The translations under genes and the position numbers were made by a program. Shown one piece after another: positions 58,401-64,000 of a stretch of 64,000 nt of DNA. The notes under the pieces are model-generated. The model did not search any database. It was not told where the DNA came from and saw only the letters and a list, made by a program, of their open reading frames with translations. The number at the start of each line of letters is the position of its first letter. Within the stretch, counting starts at the first letter, position 1. Source of the DNA: Candidula unifasciata. Taxonomy: Eukaryota > Mollusca > Gastropoda > Stylommatophora > Geomitridae. Where the stretch lies: positions 114,501 through 178,500 of the forward strand of contig CAJHNH020000711.1 in assembly GCA_905116865.2 (NCBI GenBank), given 5' to 3'.

Positions 58401-61400
58401 GTATGCCATGTGATTGTGTGTGTCAGTGTATTCTGGGTCCTGTTCACGTTTCCCGGCACATCTGCACACTACGTGACCATTCATTCATACTTTCTCAGAC
58501 TCTTCTGCGTCCTAGGGGTATCAGGTTGTCTTCCCTCCAATTGCATCAGCGCCACTGACGCATCTTCTGTACTACACGACAACACAGCTTTCAACAGCCC
58601 CGGAACATGTAGAACTGGCCCTAACCCAAACCCTCCTACCCACAGCCTTAACCTAGGTCACACAAGAATCTCTTTTCAGAGGAGGCAGTACAACGTGACA
58701 CCCCTCCGACCTAGATCAGACTGAGAAAATGTGTAGATGGGCCAGGAAACTTAAAAAGGTCTGTATTTTGTTTCACCTTTAATACAAGTAACTTGTAAAA
58801 TGAGTGAAAATTCAGTAGCCCAGTCCTCTTGTAACCCTACTGCAAGAGGTTAAATTATATGACTGTTTTCTCAGTGTGTGCGCGCCAGGGATAAACCCAC
58901 TGTACATTGTAAAAGATGACTAATATTGGCTTACTAAAATTGGATATGTTGTGCAGAAAAGTGCATATATTGTAGCTTAGCTGTAAACCACAACACAGCA
59001 CACCAACCACCCTTTTAAAGTCAAACACAGAAGGAGGAGAGATACCTATTTGGGCAGAGATGCAGATGGGGGGGGGGGGGGGGGAGACATACAGAGGCAA
59101 AAAAGAACAATGTAAACAAATAAGGAGAAATGTGCAGAGATAGCAGTAATATAAAAGGCAAGAAGAGCTTTCATAGCACTTGAAAATCAAAAGATTAAAA
59201 TTGAGAAGATTAACTTATTTGAACTGATTTTATACCATGTGGCTGAGTCTCTCTCCCTGGAATGGCTAATGGCCTGCCAGATGCAATGCACAGAGCATAA
59301 ACTCTGTAGCCGTGAAACAAACCCATAACCTTCAGAGTGTGAGGCAGGTGGCTTGACCAATTCGTCACGGTAAAAAATCTGCAAACTTTAAAAGAAATTT
59401 ACCTGAATACCAGATTTAAACAATTCAGCCTGAAAGTTAAATCATTACTTGCATGTGAATCAGAAACGTTAATAATCTTGCATGATGATAAGAAAAATAG
59501 AGATTCAGTTTTATAGTAACAGTATTCAAGTAAAAGTTAAAGTACCCTTTTCTACGCCTTTAAACATGTTGGGCAAATAAGGCGGGACCTATATTTTATA
59601 GATAGTAGGCACTTGTTGGGGAACATGGGCAGCATCAATCTGGTCGCCTTTACTTCCGAGGACTTCACCTGGTACCCATTTAAGGCTGGGTTGACCTGGG
59701 GGACCAAGGTATTTAGAAAGAAAAAAAGTTTGAATGTTTATCCCAGTGAAATATTATGAGGCATTTAAAAGACAGGAAGAGAAATATTGTGAAAGCATAT
59801 AACGTCAGCTATATACAGCACATAAAAAAAAAATCTCAGTAGTGTTGTTTGCTTTGATCATATTGGTGCCCTCGGTTCATAGTATTTTTTTTTGCCAATT
59901 CAAAGTATTTATTTTGCAGGGCATGCTTCAGAATCGAAGAACAGCAAACAATGAGCGGGTTCTCAAATTGGTGGCAGATTTAACATCTATTATGTTACAA
60001 ATCAGGGTAAGAGACTATATGTTCATTGGTGATTATTAAGGACTATCATTACAGCACTTTGGACAGATCCATAGGGGCTTCTATTGCCTCAATAGCTCTA
60101 CAAGAGTAAAAACGACTGATCATGCCCGTTCTGTGTTGATTAACCAGACGCCTTATGTCTTTGGTGAAATGTTCATATCTGGCAACTCCAGGCTGTACCC
60201 TTATGTCCACCAGCCTTGACAATGATACTTAGACCTGCTTGTTGTCATGATCTTCTTTGTGATATGCAGCTGGGGTGGTTTTAACTCTTTCAGGACCATA
60301 TTTTTTTCTGGGGTTTGGACAGCATTAATTTTGAGGGAAATTTTTTTTTTACTGCAATACGACAAAGCTAAAACCTTCCTGAACAAAAAGTATTGGCTGT
60401 ATCGAGACATATAATATATCAAAATAAAGATAAAGGAGTGCAGAATAAATCTAAACTGTTTAAATATCAGTATTACAACTAAGTATTATTAGTCACACAA
60501 TATTCTATATATTCCTAGAATATTCTACACATGAAGATTATTTACGTAAAAAATTGTTTTGGCTTACCTTACTTTTTTTTTACTTGTTTTATAAAGTAGG
60601 AAAGGGGGTGTTAAAAACTTTTCAGTGCTTTATTTTTAATGTTTTTAATATTTTTTTTTTTTTTCAATTTTCAGACATTTTCAGAGAATGAGAACAGTTC
60701 ATTTGAGTTTGGTTCACTCCAGGAGAGTTTGCAGGCCATCAAAAGTGGATTAGATGCAAATAATATTAAGTATGACTTCATTTCCTTGTTATTTATATTA
60801 TCAGATCTCTCTGTTAGCATCAGTTTGCCTTTCCTTATGATAATATTGCATTGTGCTGTAGGGAACTATGAGAATGAAAGCCCATGTCAATGATGAGTCT
60901 GACTAGTATTGAGAAGTCTTCTACAAGAAGTACAGTAGGATTTTATGGCCAATGGTGCCTATGCTTGCTACATTTCTTTTGAACTACTCAGCTGTTGACC
61001 TGTCTGTAATATGTTTCTCTTCTGTCCTTACTCTCCTCTATGCAACAGATCTCTAAAGATGCAATCATTTATAGATGCTAAGAAGGGAATGTGAAATGGT
61101 GTGTTGTTGAGATTATTTTGCTGTCCTGTTTAAGTTAAATACTGACTAATTTATGGCTTCTATACTAATTATAGCGGCGTCCGTGGCTAAGGCTTTGCGA
61201 GTCCGACTCGTGAGCCAGTATACCGCGATCGAAACCCAGTGCAGGCTGCGTGGATTTTTGTCGTGGTATGGGGACGTCGCAGGTCGACCCAGCCTAAAAT
61301 GGGTACCAGGATGGGCTGTCCTGGGAACGTAAAGACAGCCGGCGTAATGCTGACCACATTACCCACAGAGTGCTGATGGTCTGTAAAAATATGGGCGCTC

Positions 61401-63293
61401 TGCCCATATGCCCGATGCGCCGAAAGGCGTGAAAAGGGATCTTTACTTTACTTTTTTTACTAATTATTAATTTTTTCTTCTGTTTATCCTTAAAAGAGCT
61501 GTAAGCACACCATGTTTTAGTTTATAGTTAAGCTGCAATTCCTGCACTTTTTTGCTCTACATTCTGTTTGACCAAACTTGAGTTGAGTTCATTCAAGAAG
61601 TGACATCACAGCACTTGGGGCATTCCTATAAGCGCTCTGTCGCCATTTTCAGCAGCCAGTGAAGAGTTCTGATACTAATGGTGCCAGTAGCATTCTGATT
61701 AAATGTCCATCTTGTCTTTCCTCTGAGCCTCTAGCATCTGCCAGAACCTCTCGTTACTCCCCCCTGCATCAATCTCAGCCATCTGCTTCCCCCGAACTGT
61801 AAAGGCACTAACCATGTCTGCCTTCTACATCAGTATTCCACCAAGTTGTGCAGAGCCAGCGAGTCTGTCCGCCTGTTCTTTGCCCAACATACGGGCATGC
61901 GCGGTGAAAAAATCTAGACAATACTCCTCACCCATGTCCTCCACAGTGAAGCTTGCCACTCTGCACGGAGAATAAACTTTTATTTAGTAACTTTTTATAG
62001 CATGAAACACACTGGCAGTAATAATTTTTTTTTTTTTTAATAGTTATAAAGAAAAAATTTTTTTTTGGTTTTTATTAATTTAATGCCCAGTTTTGCTGTT
62101 AAACGTCAATACAGAGATTTACAGTCATTTCCTCCATTGCATTCTGTCCTGAGCAGTTTGGGCCATTTATTCAGTATCGTGTATGAGGTTTAATCGGGCC
62201 TCTCTGGATTCTCTTTGACATTTATCAGTTCTCTCGAATGTCCTCGCTCACTCGGTCCATTTATTTCCCATTTCGATGCACGTTTTGTGACTGTTCATCT
62301 CAGAATGTGTATACAGTGCGAATTTCTGTTGTGAGAACAATCTGTTTATTCCTGGCAATTTTTCTTGATTGGACTCTTATGTGGATAAGGGAAATTTCTG
62401 ATAAGAATTTCTTGGGTCCCTGGTTGGTTTTCCTTATCAGATCTGTACTGTGTTGTGTGTTATTTATGTTTATCTTACAGGTGTCTGACAGGTGACAATA
62501 CTCAACCTTCACACAGCAGGCAGTCCACCTATTTAAGAAATGACCTCTTTACTTGGGTGTTCGTTATATTATTAAAAGCAGGCAGTCCACCTATTTAAGA
62601 AATGACCTGTTTACTGGGGCGTTCATTATATTATTAAAAGGGCCCTATTTTCACCAGATTCACATCTGACATATGATGCTGAAATCATATTTTAATAGAC
62701 CAGCTGGTACTCAGAGGGTTGATGGTATGGTCAGCATCATGCTGGGTACTTTTACTTCTTAGGATATTGCCTGGTATTTAAGGCTAGATCAGAATGGCAG
62801 ATGATAAATTGTGAATAATTTTTTACCACATTGCATTGTCACCCACAAAGCGTGTGTGTGAAAAATGTTAGCCGATAGCTTAGCAGGAAATAGTATAACA
62901 ATTTAACACAAAAACCTGAATCAAACAAACAAAAGCAAACTTAATAAAATCTTTTAAAAATAAATATGGTTTCATGTGGGTTCAAACCAAGCACTCAAGG
63001 GCGGGCAGATGAGTTCCTAAGTGCTATGTTACACTGGCTTCTGGTTACTTATTACATCATTTTCCTGGCAGACAACCGTAATTTATGTTTAGAATATGTA
63101 ACTACAAATAATGTTTGCAAGTTTTATTTATAAGGGTATTTTTTTACCAACAGCTTGACAAATTCACACATTTTGTGTTCTCCACAGTGTTTTCCAGAAC
63201 AACGTAGAAATCCACATCAACCATATACAGAGTGGGCTGAGTCAGATGGGAAACTTGCACGCATTTGCTGCTTCAAACCGAACCAAGTTATAA
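35626..63293 (+). CDS. LIN9: LIN9, MuvB core complex subunit (DREAM / MYB-MuvB); 18 coding exons
   Basis: Scaffold of the MuvB core, which with RB-like proteins and E2F represses, and with B-MYB activates, cell-cycle genes in the nucleus. Exons: 35626-35650, 37856-37888, 41608-41639, 43854-43958, 44562-44585, 44758-44951, 45485-45610, 47077-47216, 49498-49631, 51685-51819, 53324-53356, 54674-54781, 56273-56353, 57251-57376, 58302-58400, 59920-60006, 60675-60769, 63188-63293. Joined they give 560 residues plus TAA; human LIN9 is about 540-560. Domains: N-terminal AQALVSLKEG; an Ala/Thr tract before the DIRP domain (about 111-180, GLRLRNLLKLPKAHKW onward); a Tudor-like region (about 219-271) ending HSIPDYEVW; the GGFPIKFLVLV and TRLSKILQVKKDW helices near the LIN52/B-MYB-binding part; and the C-terminus HIQSGLSQMGNLHAFAASN. 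Uncertain points are the starts of exons 4 and 8. No stop interrupts the frame. Confidence 0.95.
35651..36865 (+). other. LIN9 intron 1, proximal part
   Basis: Mostly unique AT-rich sequence. 36549-36690 is a dispersed repeat also present at 13348-13480 (GCTGCTCCTCT, TTGTCAGAAGT, ACATGCTTAACA). Nothing else recognised. Confidence 0.5.
36874..37414. mobile_element. Non-autonomous inverted-repeat DNA transposon with telomere-like core (copy B)
   Basis: Ends GGCTCTCCTTTCAACTTCGG / GGAGAGCC (inverted), flanked by a perfect 8-bp duplication GATATTTG (36866-36873 and 37415-37422). Long terminal inverted repeats of over 80 bases. Inside is a second inverted pair: a GGGTTAGGGG-type tract (37026-37080) and its complement CCCTACCCCTAACCC (37135-37150), with matching flanks (TTGCCGATAGACAGC / GCTGTCTATCGCCG). 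Lies in LIN9 intron 1. Same family as copy A. Confidence 0.92.
38185..38387. mobile_element. hAT-like MITE
   Basis: Ends CAGTGATTTCCAAACTGTG and AAGTTTGGGAGACACTG (inverted). Flanks CCTTATGG (38177-38184) and TCTTATGG (38388-38395) are an 8-bp duplication with one difference. GCGCC...GGCTCCGCGAC is typical of hAT MITEs. No coding content. Confidence 0.8.
38396..38830 (-). repeat. SINE S3 copy followed by a tandem array of its end
   Basis: 38396-38575 is a SINE with a minus-strand tRNA-like head (GGTTAAACCATTTGCCTCGC, CCTGGGTTCG). Its end is then repeated: GGTTAAACCACTTTGCTACAG with GGATGTCCACATTACACAG recurs about four times to 38830, with units of about 65 bp. Confidence 0.75.
39337..40610 (-). 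mobile_element. Tigger-like (pogo group) DNA transposon with broken transposase
   Basis: Ends CAGTGGATCCTCGCTTAACG and (inverted) CAGTAGAACCTCGCTTAAC, with TA on each side (39335-39336, 40611-40612). The minus strand keeps the transposase C-terminus: FLPPNTTPLLQPMDQQVITN (including the last catalytic Asp in QPMD), NFKKLYTKALFEHCFQVTEG, SWKKLWPES, then, after a frameshift and one stop, DIEELVEEHSQELTIIELME. The N-terminal DNA-binding part and most of the catalytic core are deleted, so it cannot be active. Confidence 0.92.
40613..40830 (+). repeat. R2 repeat copy next to the Tigger element
   Basis: CACACAAGCGATAAACACCC and CCTGGCAAAAGCCAG. Its first bases (TATGTATGTAAGTTGTACTC) abut the Tigger right end, so the Tigger seems to have landed at a TA in the start of this repeat. 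Confidence 0.8.
40831..41607 (+). other. LIN9 intron 2, distal part
   Basis: AT-rich sequence with no recognised element up to the exon acceptor at 41606. Confidence 0.5.
41608..41639 (+). CDS. LIN9: LIN9 exon 3 (32 bases)
   Basis: Acceptor AG at 41606-41607; donor GTGAGT at 41640. It encodes LGSPQRIGHY after a split Gly codon. Both phases fit the neighbouring exons. It has little similarity to the longer human segment here, so it rests mainly on splice signals and frame. An alternative donor (GTCATT at 41632) would not keep the frame. Confidence 0.65.
41785..42040 (+). repeat. R1 repeat copy
   Basis: Contains GAGAGGTGAGGAACCAGCAG and AGAACAACCAGAACTTTTCG. It ends where the 27-bp minisatellite begins. 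Confidence 0.8.
42026..42547. repeat. 27-bp minisatellite
   Basis: About 19 units of GTGTAAGGAAACGTCGATCC then TATCTCT, each with a GATC. It starts within the tail of an R1 repeat, in LIN9 intron 3. Confidence 0.93.
42660..43200 (+). other. LIN9 intron 3, middle part
   Basis: Has a stem-loop AAAACCAGCATTGGGAGTGC closing on TGGTTTT (42840-42870) and a 60-bp direct repeat (GTTCTTTCTCCCCATGTGGG, at about 43081 and 43123). No gene seen. Confidence 0.55.
43201..43380 (+). repeat. R1-related repeat with a long G run
   Basis: About 25 G at 43206-43230, followed by AATGAACCCACAACCCCTTG. A related piece lies at 58865-59040 (TAAACCCACTGTACATTG, CCACCCTTTTAAAGTCAAAC). Confidence 0.6.
43490..43770 (-). 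mobile_element. LINE tail fragment, minus strand
   Basis: An (ATC)n tract at 43491-43505 is followed by sequence whose complement matches the tail of the 53540-54010 LINE. It ends about 80 bases before LIN9 exon 4. Confidence 0.55.
43854..43958 (+). CDS. LIN9: LIN9 exon 4, 5' end uncertain
   Basis: Encodes PSRIRKKNARFFNDDEE and RTPKRRVIQQPS, equivalent to human RNSKRSRLFSDEDD. The acceptor at 43852-43853 is preferred because the text before it aligns with nothing. An in-frame alternative acceptor at 43801-43802 would add 17 residues (AGSIQTVVQNVLKLFSQ) without a stop. The basic cluster KRSRLF/RKKNARFF followed by acidic residues is the conserved landmark. Confidence 0.8.
44040..44400 (-). 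repeat. SINE S3 copy with (CT)n insert, beside an S1 fragment
   Basis: 44045-44110 has S1 text (GCATGATGTTGACCACATCC). 44115-44400 has S3 text, interrupted by (CT)n at 44167-44229, then a minus-strand tRNA-like end (GGCAGATGGCTTGGCCACCG). It lies in LIN9 intron 4. Confidence 0.65.
44562..44585 (+). CDS. LIN9: LIN9 24-base microexon
   Basis: Encodes TVRVKRVK between the acceptor TTTTCTAG and the donor GTAAGT, phase 0 on both sides. Skipping it would keep the frame, so it could be alternatively spliced. The call rests on splice signals and the fit to the basic stretch before the DIRP domain. Confidence 0.7.
44758..45610 (+). CDS. LIN9: LIN9 DIRP-domain exons (44758-44951 and 45485-45610)
   Basis: The two exons carry the whole DIRP domain. 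The first opens with PAPPRAAIVPPTT and an Ala/Thr run coded by GCC and ACC triplets (about 44808-44820), which could vary in length. It then reads GLRLRNLLKLPKAHKW and CYEWFYSNID. The second reads PLFLGENDFCICLRESFPQL, then RRVEWNKIRRLMGKPR. This is the most conserved part of LIN9 and leaves no doubt about the identity. Confidence 0.96.
45040..45260 (+). repeat. SINE S1 copy
   Basis: tRNA-like head with a B box (ATTGGTTCAAGTCC), then GACCCAGCCTTGAATGGG and TAATGTTTACCACATCGCCC. Lies between the two DIRP exons of LIN9. Confidence 0.75.
46449..46488. repeat. Poly-C run of about 40 bases
   Basis: Nearly uninterrupted C in LIN9 intron 7. The length is probably inaccurate in the assembly. Confidence 0.95.
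46563..46960 (-). mobile_element. LINE tail fragment, minus strand
   Basis: MKYFGHLKRHGSLERTIMEG, GKRGRGRPRRRWVQDVADDL and DRKVFRRVVMAAR form an open 76-residue tail of a non-LTR reverse transcriptase, well kept compared with other copies here. Confidence 0.82.
47069..47216 (+). CDS. LIN9: LIN9 exon 8, acceptor ambiguous (47069 or 47077)
   Basis: The conserved frame reads IFGWTEREKDQRKIRQLQQR, then DLPDEIPLHLVIGTKVT. The previous exon ends in phase 2 (AG). The best-looking acceptor, TTTTCTAG at 47061-47068, would put this exon in the wrong frame, although that wrong frame starts RRCGAFL, close to the conserved RRCSSAFF. Using the AG at 47075-47076 restores the frame. So either the downstream AG is used or one base is missing in this assembly. 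Confidence 0.8.
47315..47590 (-). repeat. R1 repeat copy, minus strand
   Basis: TTCTTCTTCACGTTCACCAG at one end and GGGCCCTAGAACCCACACAA at the other. Follows LIN9 exon 8 by about 100 bases. Confidence 0.85.
47700..48600. mobile_element. Two LINE tail fragments in opposite orientation
   Basis: 47870-48150 (-) matches the KCLRKAAG-family tail. 48400-48600 (+) reads like another LINE tail (KLDRQGETKRDNLTS). Both are decayed. Confidence 0.5.
49090..49320 (+). repeat. R1 repeat copy
   Basis: GAGAGGCAAGGAACCAAGTC, AGAAGTGGACAAACAACCAG and a GATGAAGAAGAAAAG tail. It lies about 180 bases before LIN9 exon 9. Confidence 0.85.
49900..50040 (-). mobile_element. LINE tail fragment, minus strand
   Basis: The complement of CATCACGATGTACTCCAG and TTTTCGTAACATGACC matches the VMRK...VTIGK tail seen at 31400-31760. 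Confidence 0.5.
50272..51476. repeat. 54-55 bp minisatellite, about 22 units
   Basis: Unit GAATGGCAGTAGCAAGATGG, ATATTTGACATTAAAGACTG, TTGTCCTCCCACACA. Units with CCTCCC (55 bp) or CTCCC (54 bp) alternate in patches. Long open frames on both strands are by-products. It lies in LIN9 intron 9. Confidence 0.95.
52092..52575. repeat. 38-bp minisatellite, about 13 units
   Basis: Unit CCTATAAACATGTTCCCTAG then GGGTCTCTCCACAGTCAG. The 3' units (from about 52400) differ more (AGGTTCCCCAGGGGCC). It is followed directly by an R1 copy (52595-52785). Confidence 0.93.
52786..53323 (+). other. LIN9 intron 10, distal part
   Basis: AT-rich sequence with no recognised feature before the 33-base exon at 53324-53356 (QTGGDVSIRPA). 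Confidence 0.5.
53324..53356 (+). CDS. LIN9: LIN9 33-base microexon
   Basis: Encodes QTGGDVSIRPA between TTTTTCACAG and GTAAGT, phase 0 on both sides, in the variable linker after the Tudor-like region. It can be skipped without a frameshift. Support is from splice signals and frame. Confidence 0.75.
53540..54010 (-). mobile_element. LINE reverse-transcriptase tail, minus strand
   Basis: MRVRKRILACYIHPVLTFGC, ESWTIGRQAKQFLEASEMWF and YRRMLRIPWTASQKE, then after a frameshift VLKEAGARRKLIKDIRRRQS and HVMRRGKINHVVTIGK. A complete tail region of a non-LTR element, inactive. A + strand tail of another LINE follows at 54050-54280 (KLKYCGHIKHHSGLERTVDV). Confidence 0.85.
54340..54650. repeat. Diverged tandem repeat, about 45-bp unit
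   Basis: Repeated ATGAAATTGATGCTTACT and GATGATAAGAGTATGAAATT with many differences. It ends just before LIN9 exon 12. Confidence 0.7.
54782..55905. repeat. Diverged 35-40 bp tandem repeat, split by a solo LTR
   Basis: Units with GTCACCTGTCAGTGTTGTGT and TATGGTGAAA occur at 54785-54889 and again at 55566-55900. The array begins inside the splice donor region of LIN9 exon 12. Confidence 0.8.
54890..55560 (-). mobile_element. Probable solo LTR of a retrotransposon
   Basis: A 671-bp insert within the tandem repeat, starting TGTCA and ending TGACA, with a 5-bp duplication GTTGT on both sides (54885-54889, 55561-55565). These are the usual LTR signs. On the minus strand it starts TGTCAGGGGTCGTTCTGG and has AATAAAAA near its end. 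There is no internal coding region and no second LTR. Confidence 0.7.
55905..56105 (+). repeat. R1 repeat copy (diverged)
   Basis: AAGTCCAAAAGTGGACAAAC, AACAACAAGGAATTTTTGCC and AGCTCACAGC match R1. Lies just upstream of LIN9 exon 13. Confidence 0.75.
56354..57250 (+). other. LIN9 intron 13 with an unrecognised open-frame stretch
   Basis: 56650-57130 has broken open frames (for example CDTATRMEQFWCNPSVVMLE at about 56880). It may be a decayed gene or transposon piece, but I cannot assign it. Confidence 0.3.
58302..58400 (+). CDS. LIN9: LIN9 exon 15; reading frame stays open into the intron
   Basis: Encodes IAPEQGVAPTEPPSEIRRKC and DEEAEETVARICR, matching human LAPDQGLQPADQPTDMRRRC. The donor GTATGC at 58401 is acceptable but weaker than most in the gene. 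Without splicing, the same frame stays open for 107 more codons, to a stop at 58722-58724. Confidence 0.9.
59215..59370 (-). repeat. SINE S3 copy
   Basis: ATTTTATACCATGTGGCTGA, CTGGAATGGCTAATGGCC, then a minus-strand tRNA-like end (GGTCAAGCCACCTGCC, GGTTATGGGTTTG). In LIN9 intron 15. Confidence 0.65.
59525..59710 (-). repeat. SINE S1 copy, minus strand
   Basis: Complement of the S1 3' half: AAAGTACCCTTTTCTACGCC, GGGCAGCATCAATCTGG, TACCCATTTAAGGCTGGG. A more diverged minus-strand copy is at 62645-62800. Confidence 0.7.
60007..60674 (+). other. LIN9 intron 16
   Basis: AT-rich, no recognised element; a T run and CAATTTTCAG precede the next exon. Confidence 0.5.
61173..61457 (+). mobile_element. 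Full-length tRNA-derived SINE (family S1)
   Basis: Starts AGCGGCGTCCGTGGCTAAGG (A box) and has GCGATCGAAACCC (B box), a central GGTCGACCCAGCC, and ends CTTTACTTTACTTTTTT. It is flanked by a 10-bp duplication TACTAATTAT (61163-61172 and 61458-61467). Reference copy for this family in the window. Confidence 0.92.
61600..61985 (-). mobile_element. RNase H LINE remnant, minus strand
   Basis: The minus strand reads AHARMLGKEQADRLAGSAQL, the last RNase H motif (GHA...ADRLAG), then ECYWHH and NSSLAAENGDRALIGMPQVL. Same element as at 17700-18480, 28870-29310 and part of 5555-5800. Confidence 0.72.
62514..62640. repeat. Two-copy tandem duplication, about 63 bp
   Basis: GGCAGTCCACCTATTTAAGA ... TATATTATTAAAAG occurs twice with a few differences (GACCTCTTTACTTGGGTG versus GACCTGTTTACTGGGGCG). 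Confidence 0.9.
63188..63293 (+). CDS. LIN9: LIN9 terminal coding exon
   Basis: Starts after CTCCACAG and completes a split Asn codon. It reads VFQNNVEIHINHIQSGLSQM then GNLHAFAASNRTKL, with TAA at 63291-63293. The human equivalent ends GNLHAFAANNTNRD, so the stop sits at the expected place. Confidence 0.96.
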
Positions 63294-63543
63294 TAAGAGT
63301 GATTTAGGAATGCTGGACAAAATAGAACCACATGGCAGTGGGGAACAGTACCCCGGATGTCGATAGTGTGCCTTTAAATTATTTACAATCCTGGAAAAAG
63401 GCTTCATGAGGCCTTTATTGACATAATAATTGCAGTGATGTATGACAGTACAAATGGTGTCACAGAGCTCTGCTCTTACCTTCTGATTCCCAGAATAGTG
63501 CCTGTGATTTTGGGAACTGATTATTTAATTTCTGATCTTTCAG

Positions 63544-63621
63544 TTGGGAATGTCAGCCATTGGCCAAGTATCAGATACATTGAATACATTAGATAAGATT
63601 GGACATTTGGACAATGTGTAA
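63544..63621 (+). other. Exon-like segment downstream of LIN9
   Basis: After TTTCTGATCTTTCAG comes an open stretch LGMSAIGQVSDTLNTLDKIG, HLDNV, then TAA, or a donor GTGTAAG overlapping it. Hydrophobic residues repeat at helix spacing. It lies 250 bases past the LIN9 stop and is out of phase with LIN9 exon 17. It may be part of another gene, a relic, or chance. Confidence 0.3.
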
Positions 63622-64000
63622 GACTTATTACTTGTAGCAGGTTTATACATTACAGTGCTGTGATGAATATAACTGTTCTGTCTTAACTTTCTTTTGGTGA
63701 GTGGCGGTTGGAAGGTCCGAACAAGAAGATGGGTAATGTGCCTTGTAATGTCCTGCCCAGGTGGCTTTGTGCACGAGGTGTTTTGGCCTTTCTAGTTTCT
63801 GAGATCCTTTAAAATCTGTTTTTTACACAAGACTGCATCTTGGGATAGATACGCAGAAATAAACAGACAGTTAAGCCTTGAGATCGCAGATATAATTAAT
63901 ACATCGGCAAGAACTGGTTGACACTCATAGAAGGAAGTAGAGAGACGAGAGGGCACATTAGACAACATAAAAATTGAACACTGTAGTAACTATGTTAGCA

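Overview
This is a nuclear genomic window from an animal. Its genes are built of short GT-AG exons in long, repeat-filled introns, and there is no bacterial-style gene packing. The protein sequences are close to, but distinct from, the vertebrate orthologues. The transposon content (tRNA-derived SINEs, LINE tails with an RNase H domain, hAT/Tigger/P-like remnants, long minisatellites) fits a lophotrochozoan, most likely a gastropod mollusc. That placement is an inference; no species marker is present.

Two host genes can be read, both on the + strand. (1) GCAT, the mitochondrial PLP enzyme of threonine/glycine catabolism (2-amino-3-ketobutyrate CoA ligase), has ten coding exons between 1656 and 21206. 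Only the short first coding exon with the start codon is missing. (2) LIN9, the DIRP-domain scaffold subunit of the MuvB core (DREAM and MYB-MuvB cell-cycle complexes), runs from its ATG at 35626 to its stop at 63293 in eighteen coding exons. The genes lie head to tail, about 14.4 kb apart. They have no evident functional link: one is metabolic and mitochondrial, the other regulates chromatin and the cell cycle.

Layout. 1-1655: repeats upstream of the first visible GCAT exon. 1656-21206: GCAT. Its introns hold two abutting satellite arrays (3552-5360), a LINE tail split by a 346-bp inverted-repeat transposon (6534-6879), opposed LINE fragments, SINEs, CT tracts and a 2.1-kb minisatellite block (13747-15865). 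21207-35570: intergenic transposon graveyard with a SPIN-like hAT element (22289-22496), RNase H LINE pieces, a THAP/P-like transposase remnant (32064-33000) and an unexplained segment of apparently higher GC (34640-35310). 35580-35626: compact LIN9 promoter-proximal segment with an E-box, a CHR-like TTTGAA and a YY1-like site over the ATG. 35626-63293: LIN9, whose introns hold a second member of the inverted-repeat/telomere-motif transposon (36874-37414), a hAT-like MITE, a Tigger remnant with broken transposase (39337-40610), four minisatellites and a probable solo LTR (54890-55560). 63294-64000: LIN9 3' flank with one exon-like segment.

No CRISPR array, true tRNA gene, rRNA gene or operon was found. 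I see no new multi-gene system. The most interesting items are the SPIN-like element, the paired inverted-repeat transposons with perfect 8-bp target duplications and internal telomere-like tracts, an interlocked inverted-repeat structure at 7291-7401, and a splice/frame conflict in the middle of LIN9.
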